The notes beneath the pieces were generated by a model. The model was not told the DNA's origin and ran no database searches. It saw nothing but the letters and a program-made list of their open reading frames with translations. 64,000 bases of DNA from Pseudogymnoascus destructans (lineage: Eukaryota; Ascomycota; Leotiomycetes; Thelebolales; Thelebolaceae). Location: contig NW_020167528.1 in NCBI RefSeq assembly GCF_001641265.1, forward strand, positions 558,001 through 622,000, given 5' to 3'. A program made the position numbers and the translations under genes. Below are positions 43,450 to 54,882 of this stretch, piece after piece. Every line of letters begins with the position of its first letter. The stretch's first letter is position 1.

Positions 43450-43822
43450 GGCATAAGTGGTAGGAAACACAGATCCAGTATTTGGTTCTGCAGAAACCCG
43501 ACCTGGAAATTCCACACCGGACAGTTATACGCAAGAATTAACAATGCAATTTAACAACGTCATGGAGAAGATACTATTGGATTTACAACCTATGGCAAAG
43601 GTTTCAATTGCCCTTGATGGATGGCAAAGTCTGCTCAAATTAGCGTTCTTAGCAATTACTGTGTATTATATCACTGACGATTGGCAATGGAGAGAGGTGA
43701 GCAGATTATAACTTATATAATAATATATTAACTTACTAACATACATCTTATAGTGTCTTATTGGTTTCGAGCCAATGACTGGAGTCCATTCAGGACAAAA
43801 TATGGCAGCTGTTGTACACAAT

Positions 43823-44747
43823 TGTAATGGTGGGTGCACCAGATGTGAGAATCTAGCCACCCAAGGAAGGGATGAATTTACTAAGACAACACACTGTCTT
43901 AGAAAACAGAGCCAAAGGGTCGTAGCTTAGACTATTCCACAACGCAGCAATCAGGTGTGTGATGTAGTGAAGTGGTTCAGACAAGTTGCAACAAATGTTG
44001 AGTCTGGGAACTCAGGGGTAAGTCAGAGGTTAACACCTCACTGACTTTTCAGAAACAAGGAGTAACAAGATGAATGCTTGGAAGCTTGGAAAAGACGTGG
44101 AAGTATGTGATAGTCAATTTACTGTATTGTCTGCTTGCCCTTTCTTAAGGAAAGGGCAATCCTATTTATGCTAAAGGAGTGTAGTTCTCTCATTTTCCAA
44201 GACTTTCCATGATTACCAGGCTTGGTAACTGTAGTCGACGTAAGAGAATCCCATAGAACCATCTCTTAGGTTCGTAGCCTATAGGAAGTAAAAGGAGGTC
44301 CAAGGTCAGAGTACCCCTATAGACAAATTATGTCATAGACAAATTATGTCATAGACAAATTATGTCATAACTTAACCAATCTTGTGGGTAACTAAAGAGC
44401 GATGACATGTAATGAATCATAGAGGTTCGTAGGAGCTTTTAGAGCTATCGTTCATGCTCCTAGGCCTCTAGTTGGTAGAGATATGTCATGTGGTAGTATG
44501 AGTGATGTCATGTAATGAATCATAGAGGGTTGTAGAGATATGCTATGTGGTAATATCGGCCCAGTAACTAAGGAGCGATGACGTGTAATGAATCATAGAT
44601 GGTTGTAGCAATCGTTGAGTAGTATTGCTCTTGTTGTTGGTGTGATAAGCCAAAATATGTATAGTGACTTGTAGGTTTGAGGAGGAGATTTCCAAGTTTG
44701 CTCTTGAGTTTGATAGCAAACTGAGTGCAACGAATGTCAGTATGACA
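43823..44747 (-). mobile_element. 3' LTR of the truncated chromovirus
   Basis: A 925-bp LTR, immediately preceded on minus by a polypurine tract (AAGAGGGGGATCA). This fixes its identity as a 3' LTR and identifies the family of all related solo LTRs in the window. Internal ATGTCATAGACAAATT units are tandemly repeated near 44330. Confidence 0.93.
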
Positions 44748-46702
44748 TGATCCCCCTCTTAAGGACGTTTGTTAGCTGTGTGCTTGCCCTTTAGCCAGGT
44801 GGCTTTCTTAGAAAGAATTTCTAGAATCAGCTTGGATGCATTTTTTAGATTTCTCTTAGGCTCCCAAGTGTTGTCACTTGTAGGATAGCCTTTCCACTTA
44901 ACGAGGAAGTAGTCCTAACCTCTAAGTATCTTTTTGTCAAGGATAGACTCTACTCTGGTTGATCCAAAATCAGAACAGGAGGTGGAGGAGACTGGTCTTA
45001 AGGAACTTTCTTGTGCCTTAGACAAGAGAGATGCATGGAAGACATTATGAATAGTCCAAGTAGGTGGCAATGCCAGCTCGAAAGCATTGTTGCCAATAGT
45101 CCTTGTGATCTTAAAAGGTCCAAGTCTTTTAGTATCAAGTTTGTCTGAAGGTCTAGTAGTTGTGATATGACTTCTAGACAAAAAGACTTGATCACAACCA
45201 CCCCCCTGTTAAAAACCTGAGCCTGCTCATCTTGTGCATGCTGTATTTGGACCTTGAGATAGTCCTGGAGGCCCTTAAGGTAGATGATTCTTTCAGTAGC
45301 AGAAGGGTTTTTGAGATTTTCAGGACAATTAAGTTGTGCCACTTCAAACCTAGGGTGATAACCATAGTTTGCATAGAAAGGTGTCTCTTTTGTGGTGTTA
45401 GAGACTGTGTTGTTGTAAGCAAATTCTGCAAGATGGAGAAGATCTGCCCAGTTGTCTTGAGCATAGTTTGTATAAATTCTTAGATATTGTTCAAGTACAG
45501 AGTTGACTCTCTCTGTCTGGCCATCTGTTTGAGGATGATAAGCTGTAGAAAAGCGTTGTTCCATGTTTAAGAGTTTAGAGAACTCCTTAAAAAAGTTTGA
45601 AGTGAAAACTGCTCCCCTATCTGAGATCCAGTGTCCAGGAATTCCATGATATTTAAAGACCACCTTGAGGAATAGCCACGCAAGTTCAGAAGCTGTGATA
45701 GTCTCATTGCAAGGCTCAAAGTGTGCCATTTTTGTGAGCCTTTCTACTACCACAAGGATAGAGTCATAAGGGGTAGCACCCCCTTTTGGGATAGAAGGAG
45801 GCAACTTGACTATAAAGTCAATGGATATGGAGTCCCATGGGCGTTCTGGTATAGGTAGAGGCTGCAAGAGGCCATAGGGCTTTTGCCATGTAGGTTTGTT
45901 CAAGTTGCAAGTAGTGCAAGAAGATATATAGTCTTGAAGAGTAGTCCTTAGACTAGGCCAGTAGAACTTTCTTGTTAGAAGTTCATAAGTTTTTGCAAAG
46001 CCAAAGTGCCCTGCAGCTGGAGCATCATGGAACTGCTGTAGGAGGTGTAGCTGTAATCGTTTATCCCTTGGGACATAGATATAGCTCTTGAATAAGAGAA
46101 GTCCTTGCTGATTTTTTGAGAAATTTTCTTAAGAGAGGAACCTTTCTTCTGGAGGTATTCCAAAGTTCTTTTGGCAAAGGGGTCGTGGTTGTAAGCATCT
46201 TTGAATTCTTTAAGAAGTGTTGCTGAGGGTGTATAGTCTTTAAAGGTCTCTGGTTTCTGAGAAGAGGTAATGGGGGCAACTTGTTCTTGAGGGGATAAGT
46301 TTACCCCCAAGTCCTCTGTAGTACGAGGGTTGCTTAAAGATGCTGCTATAAGCTTTGTAGAGTCTAGCAGGGCCTTTGTATTGCTTGTTTTAGCAGAATC
46401 TTGGTAGTCATGTCTTCTTGAGAGCAGATCTGCTCCTTTGATTCTTGGCCCCTGAGACATGTTTTATAACAAAGTCAAAACCTCCTAGTTGTTCAGACCA
46501 CCTTGCTTGTCGTCGATTGAGCTGTTTAGTGGTTGTAAAGGTCAAGAGATTTGAATGGTCACTGTAAATAGTGATAGGATAGTTTGCCCCTTCAAGGTAG
46601 CATCTCCAATGCTTTAGAGAACATACTATGGCAAGCAGTTCCTTGTCTGTAATGGGATAGTTTTGTTCAGCTGCTGATAGCTTTCTTGAGTAAAATGGGG
46701 CT
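44748..46702 (-). mobile_element. Chromovirus pol, 5'-truncated
   Basis: From 46702 leftward: RNase H (RAPFYSRKLSAAEQNYPITD, then YSDHSNLLTF), linker, and integrase with a missing or blurred zinc finger but a clear core: PWDSISIDFIVKLP, HWISDRGAVFTSNFFKEF and YHPQTDGQTERVNSVLEQYL. The GPF/Y-like end GPFKITRTIGNNAFELALP and a chromodomain (RVESILDKKILRG, then YFLVKWKGYPTSDNTWEP) follow. A TAG just before YFLVKWKGY sits where CAG would be expected, and there is a frameshift near 45190. Protease and RT are missing on the right, where the sequence passes straight into hAT. Confidence 0.9.
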
Positions 46703-47048
46703 CTTGGAAAGCTTCACAACATTGAACGGTCACCACAACGAATTGCTGAATTTAGAGAGTATAGCCAAGGCAAAAGGCTTGAACGGGACAACTCAACTTG
46801 CTGGAACTCATGGTCTCATATGATTGGCTGCACTCTACGGCCTGGTGTTTAGCCTGCAATTCGGATGTTTTGCTCAGAGCACAAGGACGAGCTTTGGGAT
46901 GATACTTTGACTACTGATGAGTGGTCTCATCTTGAAGGAGTATTTGGGATTCTCAAGATCCTAGAACAAACATGTAGAAGGCTCGTTTGGCTCTCTTGGC
47001 AAGGTTATTATGACCATGGATTTTTTGCTTAAGCTTTTCGAAGACATT

Positions 47049-47627
47049 TATTGACAAAACATCGATTGCCCAACGAGACAAATTGGGATATGCCTCTTGT
47101 TGTGAGGCCTCTTTCCACCAATCGAGCGGCTTTTTTTTACTCTTCTGGCTAAGTGTTATGCTATAGTAACATGATGTCATGGTTACAGGGCCAGGGCCTA
47201 GTAACGTGACATGTGAGTCACAGTGGGAAGCGGGGTAGGCTGCCATGTGACGGGGCTAATGGATAGTTGCAGAAACTAGTGGATATTGGATAGTTGAGCT
47301 ATCCACGAACTATCCTGAATATCTAGCTATCCGCCAACTATCCAGATTACCCATGAGGTACGACGCCACTATATAAGTAGATAGTATTTCCTTAGATAGG
47401 AGCTTCGTGCTCAACTCAATACAGTATTTGTTATATACTAGTAATGTGTTACTTGAAGCCTTTGTGTCTGATCCCCTGCCTCCTCTGATAAGTAAACCTT
47501 TACGCAAGAGAACCTCTGTGTCTTCTATCGTTTAGAAGTCAGCATTACACTAAGCTGAGGAGTCAAGCAATACATCTCATACTCATCACATTCTTCATGC
47601 TGAGGGTTGTTCTGCTGCCGGAATTTT
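47049..47627 (-). repeat. Left arm of a 579-bp inverted repeat in hAT
   Basis: This is the reverse complement of 47941-48519, including the solo LTR (47154-47549) and its CTAAG target duplications. It is bounded by two direct copies of about 28 bp (TTTTTTGCTTAAGCTTTTCG plus AAGACATT) at 47021-47049 and from 47629. Confidence 0.93.
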
Positions 47628-47940
47628 TTTTTTTGCTTAAGCTTTTCGAAGACATTACGGAAATCAAATATTCAGATGCAATTAAATCTATGGCTAATGA
47701 CGCATGGAATAAGCTCAACAAGTACTACAATATGACAGAGGCAAGCGAGGCTTATATTGCTTCAATTGTTCTTAATCCTCAGATCAAATGGGTGTACTTT
47801 ACAAAGCAATGGCCTGATTGGATTAATCAAGCTAAAAAGGACATGTTGGCCTTCTGGAAGACTTATTACAGTAGTTCAAACATTTTTGAGGATCTTTTAG
47901 AGCCTCAAAGGGTCTATGAAGATGGCCAGTCAGAGGTCTC

Positions 47941-48519
47941 AAAATTCCGGCAGCAGAACAACCCTCAGCATGAAGAATGTGATGAGTATGAGATGTATTG
48001 CTTGACTCCTCGGCTTAGTGTAATGCTGACTTCTAAACGATAGAAGACACAGAGGTTCTCTTGCGTAAAGGTTTACTTATCAGAGGAGGCAGGGGATCAG
48101 ACACAAAGGCTTCAAGTAACACATTACTAGTATATAACAAATACTGTATTGAGTTGAGCACGAAGCTCCTATCTAAGGAAATACTATCTACTTATATAGT
48201 GGCGTCGTACCTCATGGGTAATCTGGATAGTTGGCGGATAGCTAGATATTCAGGATAGTTCGTGGATAGCTCAACTATCCAATATCCACTAGTTTCTGCA
48301 ACTATCCATTAGCCCCGTCACATGGCAGCCTACCCCGCTTCCCACTGTGACTCACATGTCACGTTACTAGGCCCTGGCCCTGTAACCATGACATCATGTT
48401 ACTATAGCATAACACTTAGCCAGAAGAGTAAAAAAAAGCCGCTCGATTGGTGGAAAGAGGCCTCACAACAAGAGGCATATCCCAATTTGTCTCGTTGGGC
48501 AATCGATGTTTTGTCAATA
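47941..48519 (+). repeat. Right (original) arm of the inverted repeat
   Basis: Collinear hAT coding sequence with the solo LTR at 48019-48414 flanked by CTTAG (48014-48018, 48415-48419). Because hAT reads correctly here, this is the source copy. The loop between the arms is 313 bp. Confidence 0.93.
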
Positions 48520-48839
48520 CCAGCAATGAGTGATGAGCCGGAGAGGCTGTTTTCAAGAGCCTCAAATACAATCAATGAGGACCGAGCACAGCTATTGCCA
48601 GACACAGTACAAGCGCTCGAGTGTATCAAGTCCTGGACGCTTCAGAAAATTGGATCTGAGAATGTGGATCGTAGCATAGAACAGCTAGAGTTGAACATCA
48701 TGTAATTCTATTGCGATTTTCCCCAAGTTACCACACTTTCAAGGCTCGTAATGAGGCTGTACTACCACCGGAATCTCGACGCAGATCGAGTCCTGTGATC
48801 ATGTGACCTCGCGCCGCTTTTGCTCAGGCTTGCTCAGGC

Positions 48840-49160
48840 CAAGAAGGAGTATGGGAGGTTGAAGCGCTGCTTGCTAAGTCGAAAGAACGCAACATGATTT
48901 GGTATCTTGTAAAGTGGAAAGGCTACACGGATGAGGACAATACATGGCAGAAATGGAATGACATAAGCTCAGATCTCGTTGAAAGCTTTGAGGAAACTTA
49001 TAAGGGAAATTGTTTGGGTGTGCAATTGCTCAAAAAGCGAATATGGCATGGTAGGGTTTAATACTTGGTTCAGTGGAAGGGCCGGCCAAAAGTTGAAAAC
49101 TCGTGGGTAAAGGAAGGTACAGTAAGCTGTGAATGCATCATGGAGTTTGAGGAAAATTAA
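48840..49160 (+). pseudogene. Tandem chromodomain fragment
   Basis: Frame from 48852: WEVEALLAKSKERNMIWYLV followed by KWKGYTDEDNTWQKW is a chromodomain. A second one follows (KKRIWHGRV, a TAA at 49059-49061, then YLVQWKGRPKVENSWV) and ends at the TAA at 49158-49160. The internal TAA lies where Gln is expected. No start or upstream domain was found. It could be the end of a retroelement integrase or of a host chromo protein. Confidence 0.7.
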
Positions 49161-49849
49161 TGGAGGAAACCATAGCATTCTATTTACTACTACTAGCAAG
49201 TTGTTTGATATAGCATTAATATAGTACCTTCAGGGCTCTATGCAAAGCTCATTGTTGTAACCAGCCCATGCGAGACATCCTACATATCACCAGCCTCATT
49301 AGTGTATGAACTAGCTTTAGCCGTGCTATAAAGCCCAAATCGAGCTCACAGTCGCCCAACATCTATACGTAGGCTCATTAGATAGTTCGACAAACTTAAG
49401 TTGATTTAATCACTATATGTGTCCTGTATTATTGGTATTCCATTCTGACTGCACTAAAGTGATAGTTTGGGTCGCTGTGATAACAGGCCGATTTCATACA
49501 ATTTAGATCATCTGCTGAAATCCACAGCTCCGCCTCAACCATTCGATTCCAGTGGGTATGACGCACAGCCCTAAATTGGAAGCAGATACTGGCTTGTAAT
49601 TATCTCTTGCTTACCTAGTCTATCAAACCACGTTTCCATTAACTTCAGGAACTGGCTCTAAAAATGGCTGCTTTAAAATCAGGTCATAAATGGCACTAAT
49701 TTAGAGCAGCCATTTCTGTCAAGCATGATCAAATAAAAGGACGCGCTGTTCAGTTCCATTAATAAGCCGATGCACTTGCACCATTGATATTTACCGTCAA
49801 TGCTGGTAGAAATCTTTCCTTGTAATCCAACCTACCAGACAGAATTTAA
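49161..49849. other. Intergenic, AT-rich
   Basis: Nothing recognised. A short imperfect inverted stretch near 49650-49720 (AAAATGGCTGCT / GAGCAGCCATTT) may be a hairpin. Confidence 0.35.
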
Positions 49850-50568
49850 AATGGCGCCTCGACAAAGTAACATAGATCGAGCCCAATGGTGGTCTAAATG
49901 CCGCGAAAAGCTTTCTGAGCATATTGCCAAGGACTATGCCTAGGAACACTAATTTAATGCTAACCAATACCAATAGAGACCAAGCTTGGAATAGCAGTCG
50001 ACCCGTTAGAAATTCGTCTCATTACCTGCAAACAGGATCCTTATTCTTGGCAATATCTGCCAGCAGCATCACACCTGTTCCAAAAAAACCTGAGTAATCA
50101 TTCAATCGGAGCTTATATGGAGTTATATCGAGAAATTGGAATTGGTAGTTCGTTTGAAGCTGTAGCAAAAGAAGTTCATTGTTATACTACTGAAGAGGCT
50201 CAATGCTAATCCTACCGCAGCATATGTTTTTAACTCAACCAGCAGCAAATTTTACGGACAAAATCACACAATTAGAAGCAGAAAATTTGAGATTGGTAAT
50301 TGAACTGAACAAGTGCAAGAATACTGCTGCAATAGAGTTAACGAAGAAGCAAGAAGCTGAAGAAGTTGCAAAACAGGCTAAGACGATGTTACACACAGTA
50401 GACTTAGAGAACCAGTGTCTGAAAAAATATAATCAGAAGTGGATTAGCGTGGCAGAAGATTTTAGAGCAAAATCTGCACATTCCTACCTGATTGTGGACG
50501 AGGCATCGCTCATATTAGATAAATTAAGGTCTTCACTACCTTCTATTCACAGAATACAAAATTAAGAC
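49850..50568 (+). other. Possible remnant of an unknown coiled-coil protein
   Basis: Three short frames lie in line: MAPRQSNIDRAQWWSKCREK from 49850, then LGIAVDPLEIRLITCKQDPY near 49990, then a coiled coil from the ATG at 50203 (ITQLEAENLRLVIELNKCKN, ending HRIQN). They could be exons of one gene, but no clean splice pairs were found. No family recognised. Confidence 0.35.
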
Positions 50569-50869
50569 TGATCTTGTCAAAAACATTTCCCTAATAACTA
50601 GTATGCAATGCATGGCTCATACATTATATTGCATTAAGACAGACAAAGTCAACTGAAGAGCACATATAATTGACTGTGTTAACTTATTAACTAGATTTAC
50701 TGAGAATAGCTACTAACGTTACAAACATCTACAGACAGCTTTGCGGGCCGTCAGAGACAATCTGACCAGTAACAACATTCTTTAAGAAGCTTACATTTGC
50801 GCACAGTGTTAAAGCAATAGAATTATTATTTCTACACCCATGAGATGACCAGTCATCATTATAGTGTGT

Positions 50870-51412
50870 TTAGGCTTGAATGCAAGTTGAATTGCCATTC
50901 GGATTTCCACCAGGGCAGGTTACAGTAGCACAATCGTCACTGGTTCCTTCAACAATCAAGCCATCCTTCTGGAATGGCCAGGGCAGTATCCCATTCCAGC
51001 CATCATCTGAATCAAAGACATAGCCATTTACATTTGAGACAGTATACCAAAGACCAGGCGTGTTTTGAGGATGGTATGTGTACTCAAATTGTGTAATTGT
51101 GCTCTGGAAGAATGCTTGCTTATCACCGGCAATCGTCTGATTAGGCGAGAGCTTAATGCTGATGCCGCCGTATATAGCTTCTCCATCATGATTATCCCCA
51201 AGATACCTTAATCTAAACTGTTCCCGATAAATCCCGCCTGGAGGGAGAGTGTTGACGGAGCCCGAATCGCCTATAGATGCATAAAACACAGGAACATCGC
51301 ATTTATTCACCACAATAGCTTCTCCGTTTTCATGTTGGGGAGCAACCCCAAGTTGGGCGACAGACAGAGCTATTCCAGTAAAGAAAGGGGTAATATTCGT
51401 AATTATCTACAT
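50870..51412 (-). pseudogene. BYS1-family (thaumatin-like antigen) secreted protein
   Basis: The frame reads EAIVVNKCDVPVFYASIGDS, LPPGGIYREQFR, GGISIKLSPNQ, ITQFEYTY and LWYTVSNVNGYVFDSDDGWN, and ends in a cysteine-containing tail (CATVTCPGGNPNGNSTC). This is the pattern of the fungal BYS1 domain, small secreted proteins of unclear role related to the antigenic thaumatin-like group. In frame upstream is a hydrophobic, signal-peptide-like stretch (TPFFTGIALSVAQLGVAP), but the ATG before it (51410-51412) is followed at once by TAG. Without that start the first in-frame Met would give a protein lacking its signal. I therefore mark it as probably inactive by one early nonsense change. Confidence 0.72.
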
Positions 51413-51941
51413 TTCGGGTAAGGGTTATTATGATGCATAGACCGTTGGCACCTCCTAGTATGTTATAGAAATGAACTGTGGGCTGGAAAGTATTCAAAAG
51501 TGGCTCTTATGTCAAAAACGCCTTATATATAGCCTATAACTGTAACTAGTATAAGCTGATACAAGCTTCTCCCTAGCCCGTAGTTTAAATTGCATTGCTG
51601 CTATTATTCATGTTCATATTTGCTAACTTCTTGTATGATATTAAAGCTAGATATTGCTAGTTTTCTTATATGAAGTTCTCCACCCTTTTCCCCTTGGTGT
51701 AGTGGCCACCATAACTTTAGCCCATATGGAGTTATGGTATCCACCACCACTCCATTGCAAATACAACAATTTCACAATCAACATTGATTATAACCGTGGG
51801 GGGAAGCGAGTGCATCCACTCGCTTACCAGAGGAAGCAAGTGCGTCCTCTCAACTTGCATATGTTCACCGCTACTCTTTACCAAAACCTCGAACATTCCT
51901 ACACATAGTAATTTATATAGTAATCAAATGTAATTCATATA
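51413..51941. other. Flank of pogo element
   Basis: From about 51840 the sequence resembles the leader before the degraded pogo copy at 28640-28750, so part of this stretch belongs to the pogo element. Terminal repeats were not located. Confidence 0.4.
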
Positions 51942-53084
51942 ATGGAAGGGACACCTCTATCAAATGCCTGTGAATGGCTGGCAGCAAACCCCTCTGAATC
52001 TATAGGTGCTGCCAGTAGGATTTTTAAGGTCCCAAAGTCGACTATACAGTCAAGAATCACCCGAGCAGTCCCACGGAAGCAGCCCCATGGAGGTCACAAT
52101 AGGGTGCTTTCTATAGACCAAACGGAGGCCCTAAAGACCTGGATTCTAGAGCAGTATTACCTAGGATTAGGGGCTAATAGGCATATGGTTTATGGGGCAG
52201 TATGCCACCTACGGAGCCCACTGCCTCCACCGTCACAGAGCTGGCTCACTAAATATATACGGAATGAGCTTATGGATTTCCACTTTATCACTACAAAGCC
52301 TATTGCGCAACAGCGTACGCAAGCTCAAGAGGAACCTGCTATTGTTAAGTGGTTTGAAAAGTACACGGAATTTGTACTACAGCATGGTATAAATCCAGAG
52401 TCAATCTGGAATATGGATGAAACTGGATTTAGGGTTGGAATTCCAGGGGGTGAGAGAGTTATGGCCCCCCGAGCTGTAAAGCAGCTCTATACTCCGAGCC
52501 CTGAGAATCGTATATCTATTACGATCATAGAGTCAGTATCTGCAGCTGGACAGAAGATTGCACCTGTACTTGTTGTACCGGGTAAAATCCATATGGCAGC
52601 ATGGTACCCTGAAAACCTCAGTGGAAATGAGCTGATATTGCTCTCGGAGACTGGCTATTCTAATAGCCAGCTTGCTCTATGGTGGTTACAGCACTTCATA
52701 GAGCTTACTGCTCCACACAACCCAGGAAATCCCAAGGTTCTACTACTCGATTCTCATGTGAGCCACACGAGCCCTGAGTTCGTCATTATGGCAGCCGAAT
52801 ATCACATCATCTTATGGGCGTTTCCCAGCCACCTTACACACGTTTTACAGCCATTAGACGTGGGAATATTCCAGCCTTATAAGCACTGGCATAGGCAGGC
52901 TGTGCTCCGTGCTATACCGGAAGTGGACATCACCTATAACCTACCCTGATTTATGAGAGATCTCCCACAAATGCGGGAGCAGACTTTTAAGGAATCTACC
53001 ATACAATCAGCATTCCGGAAAGCTGGAATCTGGCCTATAAGCTGTAATACAGCCCTTGAGAAGCTGCGTACGTACTCGCAGCCT
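51942..53084 (+). pseudogene. Fot1/pogo transposase, better-preserved copy
   Basis: HTH region at residues 1-60 (SNACEWLAANPSES, RIFKVPKSTIQSRITRAVPR), then YYLGLGANRHM, and a DDE_1 core with NMDETGF, LLLDSHVSHTSPEF and LQPLDVGIFQPYKHWH supplying three Asp. The frame stays open for 335 codons to a TGA at 52947-52949 and continues in phase (MRDLPQMREQTFKESTIQSA) until an LTR cuts it at 53085. Loss of the C-terminus means it is unlikely to be active, but it is far less mutated than its sister at 28754. Confidence 0.9.
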
Positions 53085-54020
53085 TGTAATGGTGGGTGCA
53101 CCAGATATGAGAATCTAGCCACCCAAGGAAGGGATGAATTTACTAAGACAACACACTGTCTTAGGAAACAGAGCCAAAGGGTTGTAGCTTAGACTATTCC
53201 ACAACGCAGCAATCAGGTGTATGATGTGGTGAAGTGGTTTAGACAAGTTGCAACAAATGTTGAGTCTGAGAACTCAGGGGTAAGTCAGAGGTTAGCACCT
53301 CACTGACTTTTCAAAAACAGAGAATAACAAGATCAATGCTTGGAAGCTTGGAAAAGACGTAGAAGTATGTGCTAGTCGATTTACTGTATTGCCTGCTTGC
53401 CCTTTCTTAAGGAAAGGGCAATCCTATTTATGCCAAAGGAGTGTAGTTCTCTCATTTTCCATGACTTTCCATGACTAACCAGGCTTGGTAAATGTATTAG
53501 AAATCAAGTGCGACCCACAACTAGCTTGCTAATCATGTAGTGAACGTAAGAGAATCCCATAGAACCATCTCTTGGGTTCCTAGCCTATAGGAAGTGAAAA
53601 GGAGGTCCAAGGTCAGAGTACCTATAGATAAATTATGTCATAACTTAACCAATCTTGTGGGTAACTAAGGAGCGATGACGTGTAATGAATCATAGAGGGT
53701 TGTAGAAGCTTCTAGAGCTATCGTTCATGTTCCTAGGCCTCTAGTTGGTAGAGATATGCCATGTGGTAGTATTGGCCCACCCCCTTAAGGAGGAGATTTT
53801 CTTAATAACTTGTTCAATAAGTGTCCAAATGATATGCCGTGATGTATGTAGCATAAACAGATGTAGTAGAAGAGTTTGCAGCAATCGTTGAGTAGTATTG
53901 CTTCTGTTGTTGGTGTGATAAGCCAAGATATGTATGGTGACTTGTAGGTTTGAGGAGGAGATTTCTAAGTTTGCTCTTGAGTTTGATAGCAAACTGAGTG
54001 CAACGAATGTCAGTATGACA
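53085..54020 (-). mobile_element. Chromovirus solo LTR without target duplication
   Basis: A 936-bp LTR closest to the copy at 29913-30847. The left flank is pogo (ends AGCCT) and the right flank is an LPMO gene (starts CCTGC), so no 5-bp duplication is present. Confidence 0.9.
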
Positions 54021-54597
54021 CCTGCCTGATCTAAAAACTCCTGAAGGTGCTTCTGTTGCGACGTGGGTTGCTGGTTCAACACAGAAATTCACAGTCGTTG
54101 GTAGTATTACCCACAAGGGTGGATCTTGCCGAGCCAGTCTGTCCACTGATGGCGGCATAACATTTACGGTCATCCAGTCCTACATTGGCAACTGCCTGCT
54201 CGTTTCTGAATTCCCTTTTACGGTCCCTAGCGATACTCCTACTGGCCCAGCCGTGTTTTCCTGGACGTGGTTTAATAAGGTTGGCAACCGCGAGATGTAT
54301 ATGAACTGCGCAAGTGTCACCATTAGTTCAGGGTCAGGATCAGGCCCTGTGGATACTGCGTTTAGCTCCCGACCAGACGCCTTTGTCACTAATGTTGGCA
54401 AAGGCTGCAGCACCCTTGAATCCATTGATCTTGAATTTCCGGATCCAGGTCCAGATATCACGGTGAACAGCATTGGTACTACTCACCCAATTGGGTCATG
54501 CTCCCATGCAGTCACAAAGGCTGGCATTAGCTCCATCAAAAGCATTAGCATCGGTACCCAAACGTTGTCACTAAGTGGCAAGTGCAGTGGCTAATAA
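54021..54597 (+). pseudogene. AA11-like LPMO/secreted protein, N-terminus missing
   Basis: Open from 54022: KTPEGASVATWVAGSTQKF, VVGSITHKGGSCRASLSTDG, IGNCLLVSEFPFTVPSDTP and FSWTWFNKVGNREMYMNCAS, as in fungal AA11-type polysaccharide monooxygenases and close relatives; the WTWFNKVGNREMYMNC block is diagnostic. The N-terminal part with the signal peptide and copper-binding first histidine is gone, replaced by the LTR at 54020. A Ser/Gly linker and a C-terminal region with CSHAVTKAG and SLSGKCSG end at a stop near 54594. Catalysis would be impossible without the N-terminal His. Confidence 0.75.
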
Positions 54598-54882
54598 ACG
54601 TGTTATGGAACGAAATTTGGTCGCTGCTGCTCTAAATTTGGATATTGCGGCACTATGACTACCTATTGTGGTGATGGATGCGACATAGGCTTGGGAATCA
54701 TTTGGCAACACTATAGCATGCATGCATTCAATAATATTACATTAGTGCAGGATGGCTATGTGTAAACTTGGATAAATTTGGAAGATTAGGGCGTGTTTGT
54801 TCGTTGCTGGGTTATTCAGCTTATCACCTGTGGTCGTCTCATTGCCATTATGCCCTTTTGAACTTACGCTTTCTATATTTGT

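Larger units (their letters stand above)
43457..48705 (+). pseudogene. hAT transposase split by three insertions
   Basis: Pieces in order on plus: 43457-43822 (VSIALDGWQSLLKLAFLAIT with an intact 57-nt intron at 43697-43753, then MTGVHSGQNMAAVVH), about 46703-47048 (RIAEFREYSQGKRLERDNST, then DDTLTTDEWSHLEGVFGILK), 47629-48018 (FLLKLFEDITEIKYSDAIKS, then EAYIASIVLNPQIKW) and 48415-48705 (the hAT C-terminal dimerisation motif YPNLSRWAIDVLSIPAMSDE and PERLFSRASNTI). The breaks are a 5'-truncated chromovirus, an inverted duplication, and a solo LTR with perfect 5-bp duplications. The protein also carries a stop near 46855. Clearly inactive. Confidence 0.88.
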
